Source of the DNA: a candidate division WOR-3 bacterium | GTDB taxonomy: Bacteria > Hydrothermota > Hydrothermia > Hydrothermales > JAJRUZ01 | Direction of reading: 5' to 3' | Length of the DNA: 64,000 bases | Assembly: GCA_039803925.1 (NCBI GenBank) | Contig: JBDRZL010000001.1 | Location: 108,800-172,799, forward strand | Part shown: piece by piece, positions 58,222-64,000 of the stretch | Layout of the letters: each line of letters starts with the position of its first letter | Position numbering within the stretch: position 1 is the first letter of the stretch | Translations under genes and position numbers: made by a program | Notes under the pieces: model-generated | Seen by the model: the letters and a program-made list of their open reading frames with translations, nothing else | Databases searched by the model: none | What the model was told of the DNA's origin: nothing

Positions 58222-58829
58222 ATGTAACCTAATTCCTCAAGCCTCTTTTTAATTTCTTCTTCCTCTTCCTCTGTGTATCCCGTTTCCTCTGATTCCTTTA
58301 CCTCTATGAAGTTTCTTTCTTCAAGAAATTTAATAATTTTGTTCACACTTTCTTCTATTTCCTCCTTCTCTGTGTCACATATAATTTCAGGATTTAAGGG
58401 CTCTTCATATGGGTCATCCACACCAGTAAAATTCTTGATTTTCCCTTCCCTTGCCAATTTATACATTCCCTTTACATCTCTTTTTTCACATGTTTCAAGA
58501 CTTGCCTTAACATAAACCTCTACAAATAAAGGCAAAAGCTTTCTTGCTTTATCTCTTCCTTCTCTATAAGGTGAAACAAGAGCTACTATGACATCTACAC
58601 CATGTTTTGTGAGTAAATCAGCGAGAACTGAAACTCTTCTCATATTTTCGAGCCTATCTTCCTTCGTAAATCCAAGATCTTTATTCAAAAAATTTCTGAC
58701 AATATCTCCATCAAGAATTTCAACATCCCTTCCCCTTTCAATAAGTTTTTCTGATAAACCTTTTGCTATTGTACTTTTACCAGAACAGGGTAAACCTGTT
58801 AACCATATACATATTCCTCTTTTTTTCAC
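58218..58829 (-). CDS. cysC: Adenylylsulfate kinase
   Basis: Phosphorylates APS to PAPS. 203 residues: Walker A WLTGLPCSGKSTIAKGL (about 9-25), LDGDIVRNFLNKDLGFTKED (about 38-57) with RLENMRRVSVLADLL, VSPYREGRDKARKLL (about 84-98) with the conserved Ser, and KGMYKLAREGKIKNFTGVDD (about 117-136). An acidic tail (about 178-203) rich in Glu is not part of the usual fold. The GTG start at 58829 lacks a clear Shine-Dalgarno. No sulfate adenylyltransferase is nearby; heads the 12-gene minus operon. Confidence 0.92.
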   Translation of the reverse strand: MKKRGICIWLTGLPCSGKSTIAKGLSEKLIERGRDVEILDGDIVRNFLNKDLGFTKEDRLENMRRVSVLADLLTKHGVDVIVALVSPYREGRDKARKLLPLFVEVYVKASLETCEKRDVKGMYKLAREGKIKNFTGVDDPYEEPLNPEIICDTEKEEIEESVNKIIKFLEERNFIEVKESEETGYTEEEEEEIKKRLEELGYI

Positions 58830-58849
58830 TTTTTATTTAAAAATTTTAA

Positions 58850-58864
58850 AGGGAGTTGAACCCT
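58850..58864. promoter_or_regulatory. Candidate operator dyad between cysC and fbp (upstream copy)
   Basis: AGGGAGTTGAACCCT, an AGGG-N7-CCCT dyad 33 bases upstream of the fbp -35. It matches the maeB-upstream dyad (plus-strand reading AGGGAATTTAACCCT) at 13 of 15 positions and forms an imperfect inverted repeat with 58945-58958. Confidence 0.4.
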
Positions 58865-58896
58865 ATTTTACTCTCTCACAGGAAAAAACAAAAAAC

Positions 58897-58925
58897 TTGA
58901 CAAAATTTATAAAATATTATATAAT
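58897..58925 (+). promoter_or_regulatory. Consensus sigma-70-type promoter of the fbp-ptsHI operon
   Basis: TTGACA (58897-58902), 17-base spacer, TATAAT (58920-58925): a perfect match. Expected transcription start is near 58932, giving a leader of about 54 bases. This is the strongest promoter seen in the window. Confidence 0.8.
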
Positions 58926-58944
58926 AAAATTAATTAAATTTCAA

Positions 58945-58958
58945 AGGGTTCAATTCCT
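58945..58958. promoter_or_regulatory. Candidate operator dyad in the fbp leader (downstream copy)
   Basis: AGGGTTCAATTCCT, inverted relative to the copy at 58850-58864 and one base shorter. It lies after the expected transcription start and ends 9 bases before the fbp Shine-Dalgarno. The two copies flank the promoter, a layout that suits a repressor. Confidence 0.35.
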
Positions 58959-58967
58959 GTAAATAGT

Positions 58968-58976
58968 AAAAGGAGG
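58968..58976 (+). promoter_or_regulatory. Strong Shine-Dalgarno of fbp
   Basis: AAAAGGAGG, 9 bases before the ATG at 58986. It fixes the start and contrasts with the leaderless operon heads elsewhere. Confidence 0.8.
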
Positions 58977-58985
58977 ATTTTTTTA

Positions 58986-60080
58986 ATGAAGGTAACAATA
59001 AGTGTGATAAAAGCAGATATTGGCGGGTATGTGGGTCATTCTGGGATGCATCCAGCTTTAATGGCTTTGGCTGAGGACGAGCTTGAGGAGGCGAAAAAGA
59101 GTGGAGTAATAATAGATTATTTTGTTGCTCATGCAGGAGATGACCTTGAACTTATAATGACTCATAATAAGGGGGTTGATAATTCAGAAATACATAAACT
59201 TGCTTGGGAAATTTTTAAAAAAGGTTCAGAGAAAGCAAAGGAACTCGGGCTTTATGGAGCAGGGCAGGATATTTTGTCTGATGCATTTTCAGGAAATGTT
59301 AAAGGTATGGGTCCAGGAGTAGCAGAGATGGAGATAGAGGAGAGAGTTTCAGAGCCCATTATTGTTTTTATGGCTGATAAAACATCACCTGGTGCATGGA
59401 ATTTGCCTTTGTTTAAAATTTTTGCGGATCCCTTTAATACAGCAGGTCTTGTAATTGACCCAAAGTTGCATGATGGGTTTATATTTGAAGTTCTTCATAT
59501 GAAAGAGGGTAAAGTTGTAAAACTTGCTTGTCCAGAGGAAATGTATAGCCTATTAGCTTTAATTGGAGCAGTTGAAACCTATGCAATTAAAAATGTTTAC
59601 AGAAAAGATGGTGTAATTGCTGCAACTGCTTCAACTCAGAGACTTTCTCTTATTGCAGGTAAATATGTGGGAAAAGATGACCCTGTTATGATTGTTAGAA
59701 CTCAAAGTGGTTTTCCTGCTGTTGGTGAAGTTCTTGAAGCTTTTTCCCTTGCCCATCTTGTAGCTGGCTGGATGAGGGGCTCTCACTGGGGACCTCTTAT
59801 GCCTGTTTCTATGAAGGATGCCTCTTGTACCAGATTTGATGGTCCACCAAGAGTTGTGGCACTCGGATTTCAGGTAAAAGATGGAAAACTGATAGGTCCA
59901 AAGGATATGTTTGATGACCCTGCTTTTGATTTAACGAGAAAAAGAGCTCAAGAAATAACTGATTATATAAGAAGAATGGGTCCATTTGAGCCACAGAGAC
60001 TTGGACTTGAAGAAATGGAATATACCACTTTACCATCAGTTCTTGAGAAATTAAAGAATAGATTTCAAGAAGTTGATTGA
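58986..60080 (+). CDS. fbp: Bifunctional fructose-1,6-bisphosphate aldolase/phosphatase (archaeal type V)
   Basis: Makes fructose-6-phosphate from triose phosphates in one active site, driving gluconeogenesis one way; typical of archaea and deep-branching thermophilic bacteria. 364 residues, normal. Landmarks: ISVIKADIGGYVGHSGMHP (about 5-23) with metal ligands, VAHAGDDLELIMTHNKG (about 48-64), GAGQDILSDAFSGNVKGMGP (about 95-114), FADPFNTAGLVIDPKLHDGF (about 157-176), AGWMRGSHWGPLMP (about 257-270) and CTRFDGPPRVVALGFQV (about 278-294). Overlaps ptsH by 8 bases. Confidence 0.96.
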   Translation: MKVTISVIKADIGGYVGHSGMHPALMALAEDELEEAKKSGVIIDYFVAHAGDDLELIMTHNKGVDNSEIHKLAWEIFKKGSEKAKELGLYGAGQDILSDAFSGNVKGMGPGVAEMEIEERVSEPIIVFMADKTSPGAWNLPLFKIFADPFNTAGLVIDPKLHDGFIFEVLHMKEGKVVKLACPEEMYSLLALIGAVETYAIKNVYRKDGVIAATASTQRLSLIAGKYVGKDDPVMIVRTQSGFPAVGEVLEAFSLAHLVAGWMRGSHWGPLMPVSMKDASCTRFDGPPRVVALGFQVKDGKLIGPKDMFDDPAFDLTRKRAQEITDYIRRMGPFEPQRLGLEEMEYTTLPSVLEKLKNRFQEVD

Positions 60081-60339
60081 GAAAGAAGTTATTGTAAAAA
60101 ATACACTTGGCATACATGCAAGACCGGCAACACAGTTTGTTAAAATTGCTTCAAAATATAACTGTGAGGTTTATGTTATAAAAGATGGTATTGAAGTGAA
60201 CGGAAAAAGTATTATGAGCTTATTGATTTTAACTGCAACAAAAGGTAGTAAGCTTATAATCAGATGTAAAGGGCCTGATGAAAAAGAGGCTCTGAAAGAA
60301 CTTGTAAATCTTGTTGAGGAGGGTTTTGGTGAAGACTAA
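60073..60339 (+). CDS. ptsH: Phosphocarrier protein HPr
   Basis: Carries phosphate from enzyme I in the phosphotransferase system. 88 residues: the active-site His in LGIHARPATQFVKIA (about 12-26) and the regulatory Ser in VNGKSIMSLLIL (about 41-52) are both present, so both His and Ser phosphorylation are possible in principle. The TTG start at 60073 lies inside fbp; the usual MIEKEVIVKN beginning supports it. Placed between fbp and ptsI; no enzyme II or HPr kinase is encoded in the window. Confidence 0.94.
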   Translation: MIEKEVIVKNTLGIHARPATQFVKIASKYNCEVYVIKDGIEVNGKSIMSLLILTATKGSKLIIRCKGPDEKEALKELVNLVEEGFGED

Positions 60340-62059
60340 ATTAAAGTCTAAGATTTTTCAAGGTATACCGGCATCAAAAGGTCTTGCAATAGGAAAAGTA
60401 AAAAAATTTGACCTCAAATTATTAAAAATTCCCCGAAGAGAGGCGAAAAGTAGAAGAGAAGAAATTTTAAAATTTGAAAAAGCAAAAAAAGAAATTACAA
60501 GGGAACTTGAGCTTGTTCTTGAACATTTTAGAGGAAGTTATAGAAAAATAATTGAAAGTGAAATACTTATAATTAACGACCCTGTTATAGAGGAGAGTGT
60601 TAAAAGAAATATAGAAAAAGGACTTTCAGCTGAGAATAGTTTTATTGAATCAATGAAAAATTTTTTATCAAAACTTGAGGAAAGTGAAAGTTTTGTATTT
60701 AAAGAAAGGGCAAGAGAAATAAATCATCTTATTAGAAAATTCCTTGAAATACTTCTTGGCAAGCCGAGTTTTATTGATGTTGAAAAAGGAACAATTGTAG
60801 TATCAGATGATATTTCACCCCTTGATGTTTTTTCAATTTCTAAAACTTCGGATATTGGAATAGTCATAGAACACGGAGGACATACCTCTCACAGTGTTAT
60901 AGTTGCAAAGAGTTTAAAAATTCCAATGGTCTGTGCTGTTAAAGGAATACTTGAAGGGGTTAAAGATGGAGATGATGTAATTGTTGATGGATGGTCAGGG
61001 AAAGTAATAATAAATCCAGATGAAGAAACAAAAAAAGAATATGAGAGAAAACCATTACTTTACACAGAAGCAATTCAAAAGATAATAAAAGGACCAAAGG
61101 TAGGAAAGGGTAAGGAAAGAAAAAGAGTATCTGTAATGGGAAATGCTGCAGGACTTGAAGAAGTTGAAGAAATTGTAAAAAATAAAGGATTTGGAGTAGG
61201 TCTTTTTAGGACTGAACTTTTAATGTGGGACCCTGGAATATGGCATAATGAGGATAAACTTGCAGAGGTTTTTGAAAAAAGTTCAAAAATGGTTTTCCCT
61301 GATCCACTTATAGTCAGATTGATAGACATAGCAGGTGAACCAGCTATACCAGGATTTGAGGAGAAAAATCCCTTTCTTGGATTAAGGGGTATCAGATTTC
61401 TCCTTTTTGAAAAGGAAATAATGAAAATGATGATGAGATCAATTTTAAAAGCATCAAATCTTGGAAATATAAGAATTCTTTTTCCAATGGTAACAACAGT
61501 AAAAGAAGTTGAGGAAGCAAAAAGTGTTCTTGAAAAGGCAAAAAAGGAACTTACAAGAGAAGATGTTCCCTTTGATAATTATATTCCTGTAGGAATAATG
61601 ATAGAAACACCAGCATCAGCTTTAATGGTTAAAGAATTTACATCTCAGGTAGATTTCTTTTCAATTGGAACTAACGATTTAACCCAGTATACACTTGCAG
61701 TTGATAGAACACATCCTTTTCTTGCTCCTCTTTACAGCGAATTCCATCCCTCTGTTTTGAACCTTATAAACCATGTAGTTAAGGGGGCTCATCCTTACAG
61801 AAAAAAAGTTGCTGTGTGCGGGGAAATGGCATCTGATCCTCTTGGAGCAATTATTTTGATGGGTTTAGGAGTTGATGAACTATCTGTTCACCCTGATGCA
61901 ATACCCCTTTTATATGGAATTTTCCAGTGGCTTGAATATAAAAAAGTTAAAGAATTCGCAAGAAAAACTCTTGAAATGCCTGATTCAAAAACCGTTAAGG
62001 AAAAAACAATAGAATTTTTAAAGAAAAATATACCACCCCTTGCTATATTCTACGAATAA
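60329..62059 (+). CDS. ptsI: Phosphoenolpyruvate-protein phosphotransferase (enzyme I)
   Basis: Uses PEP to phosphorylate HPr. I place the start at GTG 60329 (576 residues) because GAGGAGGG (60316-60323) lies 5 bases upstream; the open frame to TTG 60311 would swallow that site. Domains: helical HPr-binding part (about 30-140), swivelling His domain with the active His in HGGHTSHSVIVAKSLKIP (about 183), and the PEP-binding barrel (VGLFRTELLMWD, LIVRLIDIAGEPAIPGF, FSIGTNDLTQYTLAVDRTHP, VAVCGEMASDPLGAIILMGL). Complete and normal length. Confidence 0.95.
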   Translation: MKTKLKSKIFQGIPASKGLAIGKVKKFDLKLLKIPRREAKSRREEILKFEKAKKEITRELELVLEHFRGSYRKIIESEILIINDPVIEESVKRNIEKGLSAENSFIESMKNFLSKLEESESFVFKERAREINHLIRKFLEILLGKPSFIDVEKGTIVVSDDISPLDVFSISKTSDIGIVIEHGGHTSHSVIVAKSLKIPMVCAVKGILEGVKDGDDVIVDGWSGKVIINPDEETKKEYERKPLLYTEAIQKIIKGPKVGKGKERKRVSVMGNAAGLEEVEEIVKNKGFGVGLFRTELLMWDPGIWHNEDKLAEVFEKSSKMVFPDPLIVRLIDIAGEPAIPGFEEKNPFLGLRGIRFLLFEKEIMKMMMRSILKASNLGNIRILFPMVTTVKEVEEAKSVLEKAKKELTREDVPFDNYIPVGIMIETPASALMVKEFTSQVDFFSIGTNDLTQYTLAVDRTHPFLAPLYSEFHPSVLNLINHVVKGAHPYRKKVAVCGEMASDPLGAIILMGLGVDELSVHPDAIPLLYGIFQWLEYKKVKEFARKTLEMPDSKTVKEKTIEFLKKNIPPLAIFYE

Positions 62060-62121
62060 ATATTAAGGAATTTAAAACACAACTTCGATAGCAGAAGCAG
62101 GAAGGAAGGTTTCCGTGTGCT

Positions 62122-63435
62122 CTATGGATAAATATTAACCAGTTTAAACCCCTTTTTAGAAATGCTTTTAACTTTCAATTTTCTGAAAACAAAATTTTCA
62201 TAATCATCACTTTCCACAAAAGATTTTATATCAATTTCAGGTGCATCATACTCAGTATGACCAAAAACTCTTCCATCCTCCTTATATTCTGGAATAAAAA
62301 TAAGTTCTTTTCCAATTAGTTCTTTCGCAGAAATTAAATTTTTTTCTCTTATTACCTCTAACATTTTTTTATACCTTTCTTCAATAATTTTATTAGCCAA
62401 AGGCTTGTAATTCTCGTAAGCAAAACTTTCCTTTTCATTATGATATTTAAAAAGAGCCCACCTTTTTATTAAATTATCCTTTTTACAAAATTCATAAAGT
62501 TCTTCAAAATCTTCCTCTCTCTCAGTTGGAAACCCAACAATTATTTCAGTTCTAACTGTTAAATTTCTCTTATTTTTATACTTATCAATCAATTCTAAAG
62601 CACTCAAAATCTTTTCCTTTTTTCCTCTTCTTCTCATTGTAGTTAATACATTTTCTGAGATATGTTGAATTGGAATATCAATATAAGGGGCCATTTTATC
62701 GTTATCTACAATTAATTTAATAATTTCTTCATCAAAATCTGCTGGATGAAGATAAAATATTCTGAGTAATCTTAATTTTTTAATTTTTAAAAGATTTTTA
62801 AGAAGTTCCTTTAACATTTTCTTTTTGTAAATATCAACACCATATAAACCGGTGGACTGAGAAATTAAAATTATTTCGTAAAAACCTGAATCTGTAAGCA
62901 ATTTAGCTTCCTCAATTATTTTCTCCACGGGCTTTGAACGAAATTTCCCCCTTATTTTTGGTATAATACAGAAAGAACATAATTCATCACAACCTTCTGA
63001 AATTTTCAAATAGGCAAAATTCCTTGTAGAAATTAGTCTTGGAATTTTATCAGAATAGATAAATCTTGTTGAACTATAGTTTGTTTCTTTATTTTTTTTG
63101 AGTATTTTCTCAAAATTTTCTATATCATCAAACCCGAATAAAAGGTCAATTTCTGGGAATTTTTCTTTAATTTTTTCTTTGAATCTATGTATATAGCATC
63201 CTCCCACTGCAAGGAATTTAATTTTTTTATTTCTTTTTAGTTCAATAAATTTTCTTATAGTATTTTCTGTTTCTTTAACAGCAGGATTTATGAAGGAGCA
63301 GGTCATTATTATTATACCTTCAGATTTTTCGGGTGGAACTAATTCAAAATTATTTTTTAAAAGGTTTCCTGCAAGATATTCACTATCAACTTGGTTTTTC
63401 GGACACCCAAGTGTGATAATAGAGAATTTTTTCAT
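62122..63435 (-). CDS. rimO: Ribosomal protein S12 methylthiotransferase RimO
   Basis: Radical-SAM enzyme adding a methylthio group to an Asp of ribosomal protein S12. 437 residues: N-terminal UPF0004 domain with three cluster Cys (TLGCPKNQVDSEYLAGNLL about 8-26; MTCSFINPAVKET about 44; VGGCYIHRFKE about 77), the radical-SAM site EGCDELCSFCIIPKIRGKFR (about 148-167), HPADFDEEI and IPIQHISENVLTTMRRRG, and a C-terminal TRAM-like domain. The PKNQVDSE signature favours RimO over MiaB. Divergent from the response regulator with a 23-base gap. Confidence 0.92.
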   Translation of the reverse strand: MKKFSIITLGCPKNQVDSEYLAGNLLKNNFELVPPEKSEGIIIMTCSFINPAVKETENTIRKFIELKRNKKIKFLAVGGCYIHRFKEKIKEKFPEIDLLFGFDDIENFEKILKKNKETNYSSTRFIYSDKIPRLISTRNFAYLKISEGCDELCSFCIIPKIRGKFRSKPVEKIIEEAKLLTDSGFYEIILISQSTGLYGVDIYKKKMLKELLKNLLKIKKLRLLRIFYLHPADFDEEIIKLIVDNDKMAPYIDIPIQHISENVLTTMRRRGKKEKILSALELIDKYKNKRNLTVRTEIIVGFPTEREEDFEELYEFCKKDNLIKRWALFKYHNEKESFAYENYKPLANKIIEERYKKMLEVIREKNLISAKELIGKELIFIPEYKEDGRVFGHTEYDAPEIDIKSFVESDDYENFVFRKLKVKSISKKGFKLVNIYP

Positions 63436-63448
63436 TCTTATAATATAC

Positions 63449-63454
63449 TATAAT
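63449..63454 (+). promoter_or_regulatory. -10 element of the response regulator gene
   Basis: TATAAT 4 bases before the TTG start at 63459; another TATAAT lies at 63439-63444. All sit in the 23-base gap shared with the divergent rimO gene, so any mRNA leader is very short. Confidence 0.45.
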
Positions 63455-63458
63455 ATAA

Positions 63459-64000
63459 TTGAAAAATAAAGGTCTTATCTATGCGGTGGATGATGAATCT
63501 GATATTATTGAACTTTTGCAGCATCATCTTGAAAAAGCAGGATACGAGTTTAAGGGATTTTATGATGCTTTAAGTTTTTTACATCATTTAAGAGAAAAGA
63601 AACCTGATTTGATAGTTTTGGATCTAATGCTTCCTGATTATGATGGGATTGAATTATGTAAGGAATTAAAAAAAGAAAAAAATTATAAGGATATTCCGGT
63701 TATAATGCTTACAGCAAGGACAAAACTTGAAGATAAGATTCTTGGTTTTGAAATAGGTGCAGATGATTATGTTACAAAACCTTTTTCACCAAGAGAACTT
63801 GTTGCAAGGGTAAATGCTGTTTTGAGAAGATATAGAGAAAAAAAGGAAGAAAAAAATATTTTAGAAGCAGGTAAAATTTTAAAGATGGATATTGATAGGT
63901 TTGAAGTTTATGTTTACGACAAAAAAGTTAATTTAAGACCTGCTGAATTTAAAATTTTAAAACTTCTTCTTGAAAGAAAGGGTGTTTTATTAAAAAGGGA
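63459..64000 (+). CDS. OmpR/PhoB-family response regulator (3' end cut by window)
   Basis: DNA-binding response regulator of a two-component system. From the TTG at 63459, 180 codons are visible: a complete receiver domain (acidic VDDESD about 10-15; phospho-acceptor Asp in LIVLDLMLPDYDG about 53; VIMLTAR; GADDYVTKPFSPRELVARV with the conserved Lys about 104) and the start of a winged-helix domain (VNLRPAEFKILKLLLERKG). TTG is the only start near the expected N-terminus, which begins NKGLIYAVDDESDI. Sensor kinase and targets lie beyond the edge. Confidence 0.92.
   Translation, partial: MKNKGLIYAVDDESDIIELLQHHLEKAGYEFKGFYDALSFLHHLREKKPDLIVLDLMLPDYDGIELCKELKKEKNYKDIPVIMLTARTKLEDKILGFEIGADDYVTKPFSPRELVARVNAVLRRYREKKEEKNILEAGKILKMDIDRFEVYVYDKKVNLRPAEFKILKLLLERKGVLLKR

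Noticed and set aside
58850..58960. tRNA T-arm-like sequences on both strands (GGGTTCAA pattern)
   Set aside because: No acceptor, D or anticodon arm can be formed around either, and the stems contain mismatches; they fit better as an inverted dyad.
62056..62152. Imperfect direct repeat (ATAAATATTAA plus TTTAAA) flanking about 47 bases between ptsI and rimO
   Set aside because: Short, AT-rich and about 75% identical; no mobile gene or target-site pattern, and short hairpins there lack a T-run.

Overview
The window is a compact, AT-rich (roughly 30% GC by eye) bacterial chromosome segment with about 61 protein genes, one tRNA and no stretch over 300 bases without an assigned gene. Most neighbours overlap or sit within a few bases. 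The cell looks Gram-negative: LpxD, a TamB-like giant, a LapA/LapB-like pair, a Wza-like exporter, a PorV-like barrel and a Tol/Ton energy system are present. An archaeal-type bifunctional fructose-1,6-bisphosphate aldolase/phosphatase and an archaemetzincin suggest a thermophilic, deep-branching or candidate-phylum lineage. My best guess is something like candidate division WOR-3 or a relative of the FCB group; this is inference from gene content, not a placement.

Layout. 1-3.6 kb: biotin carboxylase, DUF212/PAP2-like, ARPP-1 and diadenylate cyclase (+). 3.6-7.8 kb: lon-hflX-hypothetical (-). 7.8-12.6 kb: a five-gene cluster of uncharacterised membrane proteins (DUF6754-like and partners) ending in a repeat protein (+). 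12.6-19 kb: guaB (-), tamB-like (+) and an export/chain-length pair (-). 19-29.5 kb: mtnA and a lone RAM domain, then a long envelope operon (secreted Ig-like protein, PorV-like, TPR, ExbB, two ExbD, TonB, degenerate OmpA/Pal-like). 29.5-34.7 kb: YqaA-like (-), uvrA-nadC-nadA (+). 34.7-38.5 kb: tRNA-Lys, rpoZ, coaBC, UDG, YmdB-like and fumarase alpha (-). 38.5-48 kb: cdd, lapA/lapB-like, mutS, lpxD, mgtC, nuoH, fabG, a conserved protein of unknown role and a FemAB-like transferase (+). 48-49.1 kb: a decayed HEPN/MNT pair (-). 49.1-58.8 kb: a tight 12-gene minus-strand operon (cysC, permease, ruvX, maeB, pdxJ, lipoprotein, cupin, xer, birA, coaX, tsaE, archaemetzincin). 58.8-62 kb: fbp-ptsH-ptsI (+). 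62.1-64 kb: rimO (-) and a response regulator cut by the window edge (+).

How it works together. Central carbon enzymes (FBP aldolase/phosphatase, malic enzyme-PTA hybrid, fumarase alpha, biotin carboxylase with BirA), cofactor synthesis (NAD, CoA, PLP) and envelope building dominate. FBP aldolase/phosphatase is cotranscribed with HPr and enzyme I.

Most notable signals. (1) Many operon heads carry TTGA-like -35, 17-18 bp spacer and TATAAT-like -10 with the start codon only 5-7 bases after the -10, i.e. apparent leaderless mRNAs, while operon-internal genes use Shine-Dalgarno sites. (2) A four-gene membrane cluster of unknown function at 7834-11225. (3) Two tandem ExbD proteins, one with the proton-carrying Asp replaced by Asn. 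(4) Three proteins of the envelope operon share a WDG module. (5) Near-identical AGGG-N7-CCCT dyads upstream of fbp and of maeB. (6) A HEPN toxin/partner gene with two in-frame TAA codons next to an intact nucleotidyltransferase, and a FemAB-like gene whose expected ATG reads ATT.
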